From NCBI GenBank assembly GCA_016342685.1, contig JAEINU010000003.1:186001-250000 (forward strand): a stretch of DNA of 64,000 nt, given 5' to 3'. The position numbers were made by a program, and so were the translations under genes. This DNA is from Bacteroidales bacterium (GTDB lineage Bacteria; Bacteroidota; Bacteroidia; Bacteroidales; UBA12077). Position 1 is the stretch's first letter. Each line of letters starts with the position of its first letter. Shown piece by piece: positions 46,490 to 55,661 of the stretch. The notes beneath the pieces were generated by a model. It had not been told where the DNA came from and ran no database searches. It was given only the letters and a program-made list of their open reading frames with translations.

Positions 46490-47119
46490 ATGTTAACACT
46501 TTATTTTACTGTTTTTGCTGCATTGTTTTCTGTTGCAAATCCCTTGGGAACCATGCCAATATTTATTGGAGTAACAGAAAAAAATACCAAAGAAGAACGA
46601 AATAGAGTAGCATTAAAGGCTAGCTTCTATATGTTTCTAATTCTTACAATATCGTTTATTGGAGGAAAGTATCTGATTTCTTTTTTTGGAATAAGTATTG
46701 AATCTCTGAAATTCGCAGGTGGATTAATTATTGCCAGTTCTGGTTTTGCCTTGCTTACCGGAACTTTCTCGAAGCATAAAGGGATGAGTGAAAAAGTTAA
46801 AGATGAGGCCATAAATAAAGATGACTCTTCATTAACACCTCTCGCGATTCCAATGCTTGCTGGGCCGGGGTCAATTTCCTTATTAATATCATTAAACGAA
46901 AATTATTCAGGCTTTACAGAGTCTGTTGTAATATTTCTAACAATTCCGGCTGTGGGATTTGTAACTTATTTAATTTTAAGATCATCACATTTTATTTTTT
47001 CAAAATTGGGTGCATCAGGACTAAATTCTATTTCAAGAATTATTGGTTTTATTGTTATTGCTATTGGGATCGAATATATTATTTCAACTGTGATTGCAAT
47101 TATTGAACGATTTCTATAA
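46490..47119 (+). CDS. MarC family integral membrane protein
   Basis: 209 residues with six hydrophobic helices, in the UPF0056/MarC family (FTVFAALFSVANPLGTMPIF at the start, then LAIPMLAGPGSIS at about 121-133). The biochemical function of the family is unknown; it was once linked to antibiotic resistance in E. coli but this was not confirmed. A large dyad lies over its start region. Its stop codon abuts that of the convergent lysA without a spacer. Confidence 0.93.
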   Translation: MLTLYFTVFAALFSVANPLGTMPIFIGVTEKNTKEERNRVALKASFYMFLILTISFIGGKYLISFFGISIESLKFAGGLIIASSGFALLTGTFSKHKGMSEKVKDEAINKDDSSLTPLAIPMLAGPGSISLLISLNENYSGFTESVVIFLTIPAVGFVTYLILRSSHFIFSKLGASGLNSISRIIGFIVIAIGIEYIISTVIAIIERFL

Positions 47120-48289
47120 TTAAATAAATGATTCTTGCAAAAGCGTGTCTGAAAAATACTTAGGCGCAATCGACCTTAAATTATATTTAGAAGCCATAAC
47201 TTCTCCATATGCGCCAACGGAATAAATTGAAAGAATATCGCCGCGACTGGTTTTTGATAATTCAATTGATTTCCCAAAATAATCGCTTGTTTCACAAATT
47301 GGACCTGCAATATCATATTTTTCCTTTATATCAAATGAACTAGAATTAATAATTTTATGTGAGGCTTGATACAAGGCAGGGCGCAATAGTTCAGTTAAGC
47401 CAGCATCTACAATAACAGTTTTTTGTTCGTTTGTTTCTTTAATAAACAAAGCCTTTGTAAATAAATATCCGCACTGTCCAACAATTGAACGACCTGGTTC
47501 GAAATGAATTTTCACATTTTGCGGGATATTAAGATTCTTTTGAAAAATTTTGAAATAAGCCAGAAAATCGGGAATTTGATTTTCTGGCTTGGTGTAATTA
47601 ATCCCCAAACCTCCTCCGAGATTAATATGATTTAGTTTAAAATTTTTATCTTGAAAATGATTATAGATCTCATTAACTACAATACAAAGTTTAGCAAAAA
47701 CAGAAAGGTCTGTAATTTGAGATCCAATATGAAAATGCAAGCCTTCAATGTTTAGATTTTTAAAACTGTGTTTTTGAGATATAATATATTGCAAATCTGT
47801 TATGGGAATGCCGAATTTATTTGTTTTTAATCCGGTTGTTATGTTCTGATGCGTGTTGGCATTAATATCAGGATTAATCCTTAGAGCAACTCGGACCGTT
47901 TTATTATTTTGTTTAGCAATTTTATCAATTACTTCTAGCTCTTGAACAGACTCGCAATTAAAGCTAAAAATATTGCTTTGAATGGCATAGTTGATTTCTT
48001 TATCGGTTTTTCCAACACCTGCAAAAACAATTTTTGAAGCTGAAAATCCATTATCTATTGCTACTTCAATTTCATTTCCACTTACGCAATCTGCTCCAAA
48101 CTTATGTTTGCTTATAAGGCGAAGGATTTTTTTGTTTGCATTAGCCTTGATGGCGTAGTGTAAATTATAATTGAACAAGTCTGCTGCGTCTTTTATGGCA
48201 AAAAGGGTCTTTTGCAACAGACTTGTATCATAAAAATAGAATGGTGTTTCTATTTTTTTTAACGTAGATATTAATTGTTCACTAAACAT
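47120..48289 (-). CDS. lysA: Diaminopimelate decarboxylase
   Basis: Decarboxylates meso-diaminopimelate to lysine using PLP. 389 residues, slightly short for the family. The PLP lysine is in LHYAIKANANKKIL, the glycine-rich phosphate loop is INLGGGLGINY, HFEPGRSIVG and the active-site cysteine region GPICETSDYFG are also present. It overlaps the 3' end of lysC by 19 bases, so the two are coupled in one operon: first and last step of lysine synthesis. Confidence 0.96.
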   Translation of the reverse strand: MFSEQLISTLKKIETPFYFYDTSLLQKTLFAIKDAADLFNYNLHYAIKANANKKILRLISKHKFGADCVSGNEIEVAIDNGFSASKIVFAGVGKTDKEINYAIQSNIFSFNCESVQELEVIDKIAKQNNKTVRVALRINPDINANTHQNITTGLKTNKFGIPITDLQYIISQKHSFKNLNIEGLHFHIGSQITDLSVFAKLCIVVNEIYNHFQDKNFKLNHINLGGGLGINYTKPENQIPDFLAYFKIFQKNLNIPQNVKIHFEPGRSIVGQCGYLFTKALFIKETNEQKTVIVDAGLTELLRPALYQASHKIINSSSFDIKEKYDIAGPICETSDYFGKSIELSKTSRGDILSIYSVGAYGEVMASKYNLRSIAPKYFSDTLLQESFI

Positions 48290-49608
48290 TTTGTCTCTTC
48301 TAATATACAGTTGTTTAAAGCATTAAGTGCTTCTATTTTATACTCGGAATCTATTACAAATGATATGTTAATTTTACTAGAACCAAATGAAATCATTTGA
48401 ATAGGAATTGAGTCTAACGTGTCCACAATTTTTTGAATTGATTCATTTCCATTATTGCAGAAATCTCCCACAATACATACTATTGTTTGATTGGATTCAA
48501 CCTTAACTTCGCCTAATAGAGATAGTTCTTTCGAAATATTGTTAAGATTAGAGATGTTTTCAATTGTCATGGCAACAGAAACCTCGGATGTTGTTAGCAT
48601 GTCTACAGATGTTTCGTATTTCTCGAATACTTCGAATACTTTTCTCAAAAAGCCATAGGCTTGCATCATTCTTCCAGATCTTATTTTAATTGTTGTAATT
48701 CCATCTTTTGCCGCAATTGCTTTTATTCTTTTTGGAATAGAATAGTCTGAGATAACAGTTCCCTGATTTTCTGGATCTAGTGTGTTTTTAATAATCACAG
48801 GAATACTTCTTTTCTGGACAGGAACAATGCTTAACGGATGCAAAATCTTTGCTCCAAAGTAAGCTAATTCGCTTGCTTCATTATAAGAAATGTGACGAAT
48901 AGCTTGCGTGTTCTCCACAAATCTGGGGTCGTTATTATGCAAGCCATCTATGTCTGTCCAGATTTCCACAATTGAGGCGTTTAGAACATTTCCAATAATT
49001 GTGGCAGTATAATCACTGCCTCCGCGACCTAAATTATCGATTTTGTTCTTATGATCTTTGCAAATAAATCCGCTTGTAATAAAAAGTCGACATGAGGGAT
49101 ATTTATTAATCTCTTTATTTAATGCTTTATGTATGAATGATAGATCAGGCTCTCTTTGATCATTTAATTTCATATAATTAAAAGCATGAATTAAAGCAAC
49201 ATCAATTTCTTGCTCTAACAGAAATAAATAGATTATCTTAAGAGATAAAAGTTCTCCTTGGGTAAGAATTTTATTTTCCTCGTTTAAGCTAACCCTTTTG
49301 TCAAGAAACTTCTCTAAGATATTTTTTGATTGTTTTATTTGTTGGACAGCTATTTTCTTAAAATTAGTACTTGAAAGCAATCTATTTGTAATGTTCAGAT
49401 GGTTATCCTCAACGATCTTTAAAATTTGCTCACTAACAATCCAATTGCCTATTTTAGATTGTTTAATAAATTCCGAAAGTAGATTTGTAATGCCTGAAAA
49501 AGCAGATAATACAATAATATTGTTATTTCTATAATTTGGTATTTTGAAAGCTCTTTTTATTTGGTTTGGAGTTCCAATTGAAGTGCCTCCAAATTTTAAT
49601 ACGTGCAT
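48271..49608 (-). CDS. lysC: Aspartate kinase (monofunctional)
   Basis: Phosphorylates aspartate, the entry step to lysine, threonine and methionine. 445 residues: kinase domain to about residue 290 (VLKFGGTSIGTPNQI at the start; LGRGGSDYTATIIG; WTDIDGLHNNDPR), followed by two ACT-type regulatory domains (TTKIRSGRMMQAYGFLRKVF; VCIVGDFCN). No homoserine dehydrogenase is fused. Its promoter fits the Bacteroidota consensus perfectly. Lysine feedback is likely but not readable. Confidence 0.95.
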   Translation of the reverse strand: MHVLKFGGTSIGTPNQIKRAFKIPNYRNNNIIVLSAFSGITNLLSEFIKQSKIGNWIVSEQILKIVEDNHLNITNRLLSSTNFKKIAVQQIKQSKNILEKFLDKRVSLNEENKILTQGELLSLKIIYLFLLEQEIDVALIHAFNYMKLNDQREPDLSFIHKALNKEINKYPSCRLFITSGFICKDHKNKIDNLGRGGSDYTATIIGNVLNASIVEIWTDIDGLHNNDPRFVENTQAIRHISYNEASELAYFGAKILHPLSIVPVQKRSIPVIIKNTLDPENQGTVISDYSIPKRIKAIAAKDGITTIKIRSGRMMQAYGFLRKVFEVFEKYETSVDMLTTSEVSVAMTIENISNLNNISKELSLLGEVKVESNQTIVCIVGDFCNNGNESIQKIVDTLDSIPIQMISFGSSKINISFVIDSEYKIEALNALNNCILEETKCLVNN

Positions 49609-49624
49609 AGTTTCATTTTGAGAT

Positions 49625-49655
49625 CAAAACTAGGTGTTGGATTTTGTTTAGCAAA
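49625..49655 (-). promoter_or_regulatory. Consensus promoter of lysC-lysA
   Basis: On the minus strand TTTG (49655-49652) is followed after exactly 19 bases by TAGTTTTG (49632-49625). This is a complete match to TTTG-N19-21-TAnnTTTG. The transcript would start near 49620, about 11 bases before the ATG at 49608. Confidence 0.72.
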
Positions 49656-49682
49656 AAAAGGGAGCAATAAAGTACAATAAAA

Positions 49683-49715
49683 TAACAAAATGTTATATAT
49701 TTAACAAAACGTTAA
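49683..49715. promoter_or_regulatory. Two tandem operator-like palindromes, lysC / ACT-like gene spacer
   Basis: TAAC-AAAAT-GTTA (49683-49695) and TTAAC-AAAAC-GTTAA (49701-49715) are two copies of the same interrupted palindrome 19 bases apart, so on roughly the same face of the helix. They lie 28 bases upstream of the lysC -33 element and 9-41 bases before the ATG of the divergent gene. Confidence 0.6.
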
Positions 49716-49724
49716 TTAAATAGA

Positions 49725-50381
49725 ATGATTACAATATCTCAGGCTGTTGAAAATATTATTAGCAATAAACCATTTATTGTTGAAGCATTGCGCGATGGAA
49801 TAATTAATTACTCATCGTTGGCAAAATTTATAAAAGAGGATGTAGAGTGTTTGTTAAATAAAAATGTTAATGAGGGTGCTATAGTAATGTCAGTGAGGCG
49901 TTATGATTCTACTACTTCAATTGATATTAGTAAGAAGGTGAATGATCTGGTTCGAAGAATAGGAGATATTGTTGTTAGATCTAACTTGGTAGATTATACG
50001 TTCAGAAATTCCGATTCTTTATTAAGAAAGCAACAAGATCTTTTAAAAATTATTGGAGAAAGGAGAGATTTCTTTTATACTATTTCGCAAGGGGTTCATG
50101 AAACAACATTTGTGTTAAGTGATTTGATAAAAGATGAAATTCCAATTATTTTCGATGGAGAAAATTTAATTTCATATAATTATGGGTTATCATCAATTAC
50201 AATAAAACTACCTAAGGAAAATACGGATCAACCTGGTTTGTATTATTTCATTTTTAGAAAATTGGCTTGGGAAGGAATTAATATTTTAGAAGTAATTTCT
50301 ACGTCAAATGAGTTTACAATTATTTTAAACGATAAAGATATTGATGGAGCATTTTCTGTTATCAAAAGAATAAAAGAATAA
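49725..50381 (+). CDS. ACT-like domain protein, possible regulator
   Basis: 218 residues with no precise family known to me. The N-terminal 65 residues look like a helical, possibly winged-helix domain (MITISQAVENIISNKPFI, INYSSLAKFIKEDVECLL, then NEGAIVMSVRRY). The C-terminal part (about 140-218) has the beta-alpha-beta pattern of an ACT-like domain (ITIKLPKENTDQPGLYYFIF, INILEVISTSNEFTII, then a helix). It is divergent from lysC. An amino-acid-sensing transcription regulator of the lysC operon is a reasonable inference but not shown. Confidence 0.65.
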   Translation: MITISQAVENIISNKPFIVEALRDGIINYSSLAKFIKEDVECLLNKNVNEGAIVMSVRRYDSTTSIDISKKVNDLVRRIGDIVVRSNLVDYTFRNSDSLLRKQQDLLKIIGERRDFFYTISQGVHETTFVLSDLIKDEIPIIFDGENLISYNYGLSSITIKLPKENTDQPGLYYFIFRKLAWEGINILEVISTSNEFTIILNDKDIDGAFSVIKRIKE

Positions 50382-50420
50382 ATTGTCACAGCGAACTATT
50401 AAGCCATAACAATTTATTCT
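50375..50420. terminator. Long-loop hairpin between convergent genes
   Basis: AGAATAAATTGT (50375-50386) and ACAATTTATTCT (50409-50420) form a 12-bp inverted repeat with a 22-base loop. The left arm contains the stop codon of the ACT-like gene. It may end transcription for this gene and for the MATE gene. Confidence 0.5.
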
Positions 50421-50433
50421 ATATCATTTATCA

Positions 50434-51873
50434 TTATACTTTTTCCTTTTTCCAGTCGCCTTTTTTGAATAACCACATTGCTATTATTGTCATTATGGAT
50501 TCGGCAATAATTATTGCTGTGTAAACCCCATATTCGTTCATGCCATTCATTGTTGCTAAATAATATGCAACAGGAATTTCAATTATCCAGAAACAAACAA
50601 TATTAATTAGAGTAGGAGTTCTTGTATCACCGGCTCCATTAAATGCTTGAACCATTACCATTCCCATGGCGTAAAAGATAAATCCAAAACTAATTATTCG
50701 TAATCCTTTCGCACCCGATTCAATAACGTCTATTTCATTTGTAAAGATTCGGATAAAAAAATGAGGCTCTATTATAAATATAATTGAGAATACACCCAAT
50801 AAAACCATATTCACATAACTGGTTGCCCACACAGCTTTTTCGGCTCTTTCAGGTTTATTCGCTCCTAAATTTTGTCCAACTAATGTTGCGGCCGCATTAC
50901 TTAAGCCCCATGATGGTAACAAAACAAATATTATTATTCGAATAGCAATTGTATATCCTGCTAGAGCTGCGCTTCCGAAAATTGCAATTATTCGAACCAT
51001 TCCTATCCAACTTGAATGTGCGATGATGGATTGCAGTATTCCACCAAATGAGATTTTTATTAGATCTCGCATTACTTTTAGATTTAATCGAATGGCTTTT
51101 TTAAAGATTTTTATTCTACCATTACCTTTCAAAAGCATGTAAAACTGGAATATGACAGCTAAACCTCTACCTATTGTTGTTGCAATTGCTGCACCTTTTA
51201 TCCCAAAAGCAGGAATTGGTCCAAAGCCAAAAATAAAAATTGGATCAAGAATAATATTGGCGAAATTCGCTAAAAATAATACACGCATCGAAATAGCAGC
51301 ATCTCCTGAACTTCTAAAAACTGCATTAATAATGAATAGAAGCATAATTATTAAGTTGCTACCTAATAGTATGGATGCATAAACATAGCCTGTTTCTATG
51401 ATTTCGGGACTGGCTCCCATTATTCTTAATAAATCTTTAGCAAAGATCATTGCTGGTATTCCAATAATTATTGAAACCAGTGCCCCTGCTATTATCGATT
51501 GCACTGCAGCGATGGAAGCTCTGTATGGTTTTCTTTCGCCAATTCTTCTGGAAACAAGCGCAGTTGTTCCCATACTTAAACCCATTCCAATAGCATAAAT
51601 AATTGTGAGCAAAGATTCTGTTAATCCAACGGTTGCAATGGCATCTGGGCCAAGTTTTGAAACAAAGAAAATATCTGCAATTGCAAATATCGATTCCATA
51701 ATCATCTCAATTACCATTGGTATTGATAAAAGTATAATAGCTTTACTTAAACGGGTTGTTGTAAAATCTTTATCGGTACCGGAAATAGCTTCTCTAATAC
51801 TTTTTAATAATGAAATGAAGTTGTTTTTAGAAATAGAAGGATTGTTATTTGACAATCTTTTTTTATAAGACAT
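50434..51873 (-). CDS. MATE family efflux transporter
   Basis: 479 residues with twelve hydrophobic helices in two halves (IPMVIEMIMESIFAIADIFFVS opens the first; ISFGGILQSIIAHSSWIGMV the second). MATE proteins export cationic drugs or metabolites with sodium or protons. The N-terminus has a 40-residue soluble stretch before the first helix. It is monocistronic, with a perfect 9-bp palindrome about 55-75 bases upstream of the start. Confidence 0.92.
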   Translation of the reverse strand: MSYKKRLSNNNPSISKNNFISLLKSIREAISGTDKDFTTTRLSKAIILLSIPMVIEMIMESIFAIADIFFVSKLGPDAIATVGLTESLLTIIYAIGMGLSMGTTALVSRRIGERKPYRASIAAVQSIIAGALVSIIIGIPAMIFAKDLLRIMGASPEIIETGYVYASILLGSNLIIMLLFIINAVFRSSGDAAISMRVLFLANFANIILDPIFIFGFGPIPAFGIKGAAIATTIGRGLAVIFQFYMLLKGNGRIKIFKKAIRLNLKVMRDLIKISFGGILQSIIAHSSWIGMVRIIAIFGSAALAGYTIAIRIIIFVLLPSWGLSNAAATLVGQNLGANKPERAEKAVWATSYVNMVLLGVFSIIFIIEPHFFIRIFTNEIDVIESGAKGLRIISFGFIFYAMGMVMVQAFNGAGDTRTPTLINIVCFWIIEIPVAYYLATMNGMNEYGVYTAIIIAESIMTIIAMWLFKKGDWKKEKV

Positions 51874-51925
51874 GATATAATAGTAAATAGATAAAACAAT
51901 AAGTTAAATAAGTCAATAATCGAAG

Positions 51926-51947
51926 TTTTAAGACAGTAGTCTTAAAA
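51926..51947. promoter_or_regulatory. Palindrome upstream of the MATE gene
   Basis: TTTTAAGAC (51926-51934) and GTCTTAAAA (51939-51947) are perfect inverted arms around AGTA. The size and position fit a site for a dimeric repressor such as TetR or MarR type. The rest of the 241-base gap (51874-52114) has no gene; a terminator lies at its far end. Confidence 0.55.
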
Positions 51948-52060
51948 AATGGGCGCCACAATGGCTGTAAGTGCAGAATTAAATTTCATCGCTTTAAGTT
52001 TTATCTGGCTACAAAGATAAAGGAAAACAAGGCTTTAATCCAAATAATAATAAAAATTAG

Positions 52061-52092
52061 GCAAAAAAAAAGGATTCCAATGGGAATCCTTT
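52061..52092 (-). terminator. Terminator of the acidic protein gene
   Basis: AAAGGATTCC (52069-52078) pairs with GGAATCCTTT (52083-52092) around a 4-base loop; on the minus strand a run of about ten T follows. It is 23 bases after the gene's stop. Confidence 0.92.
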
Positions 52093-52114
52093 CGAGCAAA
52101 ATATCTATGTTTCT

Positions 52115-52459
52115 TTAATCTTCGTACGCTTCGTCTTTTACATTTTCGGCTTCGTCAAAATTATCATCAAGGTATTTATTTCCTTCTTCGTTTTCATCAT
52201 CTTCAAAATCATCACGCAATTTACCATCATCGCCGTAATCGTCATCTTCTTCAATAATTTCTCTAGCTTCATTTTCTGTCATCCGAATCAAATAATATAC
52301 TTCTTCAGTTTCGAATGGAAGTGCAGAAACAAATGCTCCCTTCGCATTTGTAAATGTGATTAGGTTATCTTCGAATCCTTCAGGATATTCTATCTTAATA
52401 TTGTTAATAATATCACCCGGAAGTTTTTCGTAATCAATTACAACTCTTTTACTTGCCAC
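52115..52459 (-). CDS. Small acidic protein of unknown function
   Basis: 114 residues, no family recognised. The first 75 residues look like a small alpha/beta domain (VVIDYEKLPGDIINNIKIEY, GAFVSALPFETEEVYYLIRM). The last 40 residues are almost entirely Asp/Glu with a few Asn, Gly and Lys and are probably disordered. No signal peptide or membrane helix is present, so it is cytosolic. It has its own terminator. The high Asp/Glu content could suit protein or metal binding, but nothing more can be said. Confidence 0.75.
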   Translation of the reverse strand: MASKRVVIDYEKLPGDIINNIKIEYPEGFEDNLITFTNAKGAFVSALPFETEEVYYLIRMTENEAREIIEEDDDYGDDGKLRDDFEDDENEEGNKYLDDNFDEAENVKDEAYED

Positions 52460-52642
52460 TTTGTTTCTAGTTTTAGTTTATGTCCGAAATATATTTAGAA
52501 AAAATCAAAAAATAAAATATTTTTTACGATGTTTAATTAATTATTTAAAGCACTACACAAGATGTTTTTGCGTCTCTATTTTTTACTTTATACATCGAAA
52601 TTTATTTAATGTTCTGTTTTTTTTATAGAAATTGTAAAAAAA

Positions 52643-52674
52643 AATGCCCAAAAATTTAGTTGTTTTTGGGCATT
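52643..52674 (-). terminator. Terminator of the FtsX-like permease gene
   Basis: AATGCCCAAAAA (52643-52654) pairs with TTTTTGGGCATT (52663-52674) around an 8-base loop; on the minus strand a T run follows. It lies 20 bases after the stop at 52694. Confidence 0.92.
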
Positions 52675-52693
52675 AGAAATATGATTCGTTAAT

Positions 52694-55087
52694 TTATTCG
52701 TATCTAAGAGAGTCAATAGGTTTTGAATTAGAGGCTTTAAGAGTTTGTGAGGCTATTGTTATCATTCCAAAAGATGTAATTATGAACACCCCGATAAAGA
52801 TTGTCCCGAATCCAAATGGTGGATGATTTGAAATGTATTGTAACCAAGAGTTATTAATAACATAAGCTAGGGGTGATGCTATTAGAGCTGCAATTAAAAA
52901 CATTTTTAAATATGACTTAGAAATTAAATATATTATTGATTTATTTTCAGCTCCATATACTTTTCGTATTCCTATTTCTTTAATTCTTGTTTGTGTACTA
53001 TAAGTTGCCATTCCAAGTAAACCAAGACACGCTATAATAATTGCAAGAATAGAAGTAAATCCGACCGTATAAAGAATATCCTCAAAATACGAATAGAAAT
53101 CTTTGATTTCGGTGTCAAGAAATTCACCTTCGAATTCATTGTATTTATCTATTTCTTTCCATTGTTTTTTTATTTTGCTAATAATTGCAGGACTAACACT
53201 TGCATTTATTCGGAGTGCAGCTATTCGAAAGTTGGATGGATTGTAACGCAACACAAGAGGCCTTTTAGGTAGAAAAAGAGCTGCATATTGATAGTTTTTT
53301 ATTACTCCAACAACTTCTACAAGTATTGAATCTTCCACAATAATGCTTTTCCCAATAGCATTTTGTGGATTCTCAAACTGGAATAATTTAACGGTACTTT
53401 CATCAATAAGAATAAAGCTTTCATTCTCAGCATTCATCTGTTCAGGAAAGTTCTTTCCTGCAATTAATTCTAACCCCATAACATCAATATAGTTTTCATC
53501 AATCGAAAAGGAATGGGCATTCAATTTTTCATCTTTAAAGTTTAGTCGTAGTTCTGTATCTTGTATTCGACCAACTCCAGGAACATGCGAAGCACCAGAA
53601 ACATTACGGATTTCCGGAATTTGTGTATAATAGTTCTTTACTTTGTCAAAATCATTTTCCCCCAATTTTATATTATATACAGCATCGCGATCAAAACCCA
53701 TTTTGGCAGTTACCATATAGCTCATTTGCTGATATATTAGTATAATTGAAATTATAAATATCATTGAAAAAACGAATTGTGTTACAAGTAAAATTTTGCG
53801 TAATGTTATTTTACTAAGGAGTTTAATGTTAGTTGCCCCTTTTAGTACTTTTATTGGATTAAAAGCTGAAATGTAAAAGGCAGGCAATATCCCAGAAACA
53901 AATCCGGTTGTTAGTGCAAATAAAAAGAACCAGATGTAAATTGAGAAATCTTGCGATGGCGAAATATCAAGAAGCGACATCAATTTCATGCCTGAAAATC
54001 CTGGTAAGATGAATTGTAAAATGATAAAAGCAAAAACAAGTGCAAAAATGGCGATTAATATAGCTTCAGCAAGAAATTGAAAAATTATCTGGTACCTTGT
54101 TGCTCCTAATGTTTTTCGAATCCCAACTTCTTTTGCTCGCATTAGAGAGCGTGCCATAGAGAGGCTAGTGTAGTTAAAGGCAGCAGAAATAATTATGACC
54201 AATGCTAATCCTGCAAAAAATAGTATAAATACTTTTGGCAAAAACGTTCCAATCTCGTTCCCAATAAATGCACCGGGAACAATTTTATTAAATGGTTTCA
54301 GATAAAACGAAACATCTTCTTCCTCTAAATCGGCATAATTTTCTTTGCTTATTTCATCAAGAGCAGCCTGAATGTTTTCCAGATTATTATTATTGTTAAC
54401 AAGTATATAAATATAATTCGACCAATAACTCGACCAATTATTAGAGATTTCGGAAATTTTTTCGCTTTTCTCAAGAATATCAATAGTACTTGACGATACT
54501 AAAACATCAAACTGAAACTGTGTTTTATTAATAGGTTTCTTAATTATTCCAGTAACTTTAAATTCACCCAAACTATCAACCGAAATAAATTTTCCTAAAG
54601 GGTTTTCCGTTCCAAAAAACTTCTCAGCTATTTCTTCTTTTAATAAAATCGTGAATGGTTCTTTTAATTGCTCCTTTGTAGAGCTTTGGATTATCTTAAA
54701 ATCGAACAATCTAAAAAAGGACTCATTTGTATAGAATCCATTGATAGCTATTCTTTTTTCGTTGTAAATGCCATTGTCGTTAAAGCTGTTATTTAGAACT
54801 ACAGCATCTTCAACAAGTGCATAATTGTTTATTAATTTATCATATAAAGGATACGCCGTTGAAGCATAATTTTTAAGGGAATATGTACTATTGTTATTTA
54901 TGCTTTCGATTCTGTATATTCTATCTTTCTTGGAAACAAAATCATCATATTTGAATTGATCAGCAATTACAACAATAATAAGCATGCACACAGACATACT
55001 TAGAGCAAGTCCAAGTATATTAATAAAAGAGAATCCTTTTTGTCGGAGAATATTTCTAAATGCGGTGATTAAGTAATTTTTTATCAT
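52694..55087 (-). CDS. FtsX-like ABC transporter permease (MacB_PCD-FtsX)
   Basis: 797 residues. One N-terminal helix (about 21-42) precedes a large periplasmic domain, then three helices around 285-400, one more at about 427-447, a second periplasmic domain, and three final helices (about 680-790). This double MacB_PCD-FtsX layout is common in Bacteroidota, for ABC permeases in antimicrobial-peptide or lipoprotein handling. LSMARSLMRAKEVGIRKTLGA and TQTRIKEIGIRKVYGAE are the two repeat hallmarks. No ATPase gene is adjacent, so the partner is elsewhere. Confidence 0.92.
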   Translation of the reverse strand: MIKNYLITAFRNILRQKGFSFINILGLALSMSVCMLIIVVIADQFKYDDFVSKKDRIYRIESINNNSTYSLKNYASTAYPLYDKLINNYALVEDAVVLNNSFNDNGIYNEKRIAINGFYTNESFFRLFDFKIIQSSTKEQLKEPFTILLKEEIAEKFFGTENPLGKFISVDSLGEFKVTGIIKKPINKTQFQFDVLVSSSTIDILEKSEKISEISNNWSSYWSNYIYILVNNNNNLENIQAALDEISKENYADLEEEDVSFYLKPFNKIVPGAFIGNEIGTFLPKVFILFFAGLALVIIISAAFNYTSLSMARSLMRAKEVGIRKTLGATRYQIIFQFLAEAILIAIFALVFAFIILQFILPGFSGMKLMSLLDISPSQDFSIYIWFFLFALTTGFVSGILPAFYISAFNPIKVLKGATNIKLLSKITLRKILLVTQFVFSMIFIISIILIYQQMSYMVTAKMGFDRDAVYNIKLGENDFDKVKNYYTQIPEIRNVSGASHVPGVGRIQDTELRLNFKDEKLNAHSFSIDENYIDVMGLELIAGKNFPEQMNAENESFILIDESTVKLFQFENPQNAIGKSIIVEDSILVEVVGVIKNYQYAALFLPKRPLVLRYNPSNFRIAALRINASVSPAIISKIKKQWKEIDKYNEFEGEFLDTEIKDFYSYFEDILYTVGFTSILAIIIACLGLLGMATYSTQTRIKEIGIRKVYGAENKSIIYLISKSYLKMFLIAALIASPLAYVINNSWLQYISNHPPFGFGTIFIGVFIITSFGMITIASQTLKASNSKPIDSLRYE

Positions 55088-55256
55088 GACTTTCCTGTAT
55101 TTTGTTTTTTGAGTTTGACGCTGTATTGTAAATCTTAGTTACAAATTACGTTTACAGAAAAGACTGATAGAAAATGAGATAGTTGTAAAATTAAATAGAT
55201 TTTTAAATTAATAGTTTGTGGATTTTATGAGCTAAGGTTTATGAATATTGATATTA

Positions 55257-55661
55257 CTAATATTTTTCTAATTGCATTCCAGATTGGTTGTCGGGTCTTT
55301 TTTCAAAACCCAATTTTTCGTAAAATCCGGTTTTGTCTTTTGCCGAGAATAGTTGAATGTCTCTAATATTATGTTTCTTACATTTAGCAACGAGTTTATC
55401 CATTATTTGTTTGCCTATTCCCATATTCTGCATTTCAGGATCAACTATAACATCAAGAATTAGCGCATGAACAATACCATCACAAATGATTCTTCCAAAG
55501 CCAATTAAATCAGTTTTTTCAAATACCGAAATGCTGAACCAAGAGTTTTTTAATGCAATATATAATTCATCTTTTGAAAGCTCATATTTTGAATTCCAGC
55601 CTGTAGTTTCAAATAGTTTGAAGAACTGTTCTGAAGTAGGCTTCTTCTCTGTGTATTGCAT
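55257..55661 (-). CDS. GNAT family N-acetyltransferase
   Basis: 134 residues. The acetyl-CoA binding motif A is VDPEMQNMGIGKQIMDKLV (Q/RxxGxG/A), with the preceding HALILDVIV strand and a C-terminal FYEKLGFEKR. The substrate is unknown. The ATG at 55661 shares one base with the TGA of the upstream tauE-like gene (TGATG), which favours it over the TTG one codon earlier and indicates translational coupling. Confidence 0.9.
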   Translation of the reverse strand: MQYTEKKPTSEQFFKLFETTGWNSKYELSKDELYIALKNSWFSISVFEKTDLIGFGRIICDGIVHALILDVIVDPEMQNMGIGKQIMDKLVAKCKKHNIRDIQLFSAKDKTGFYEKLGFEKRPDNQSGMQLEKY

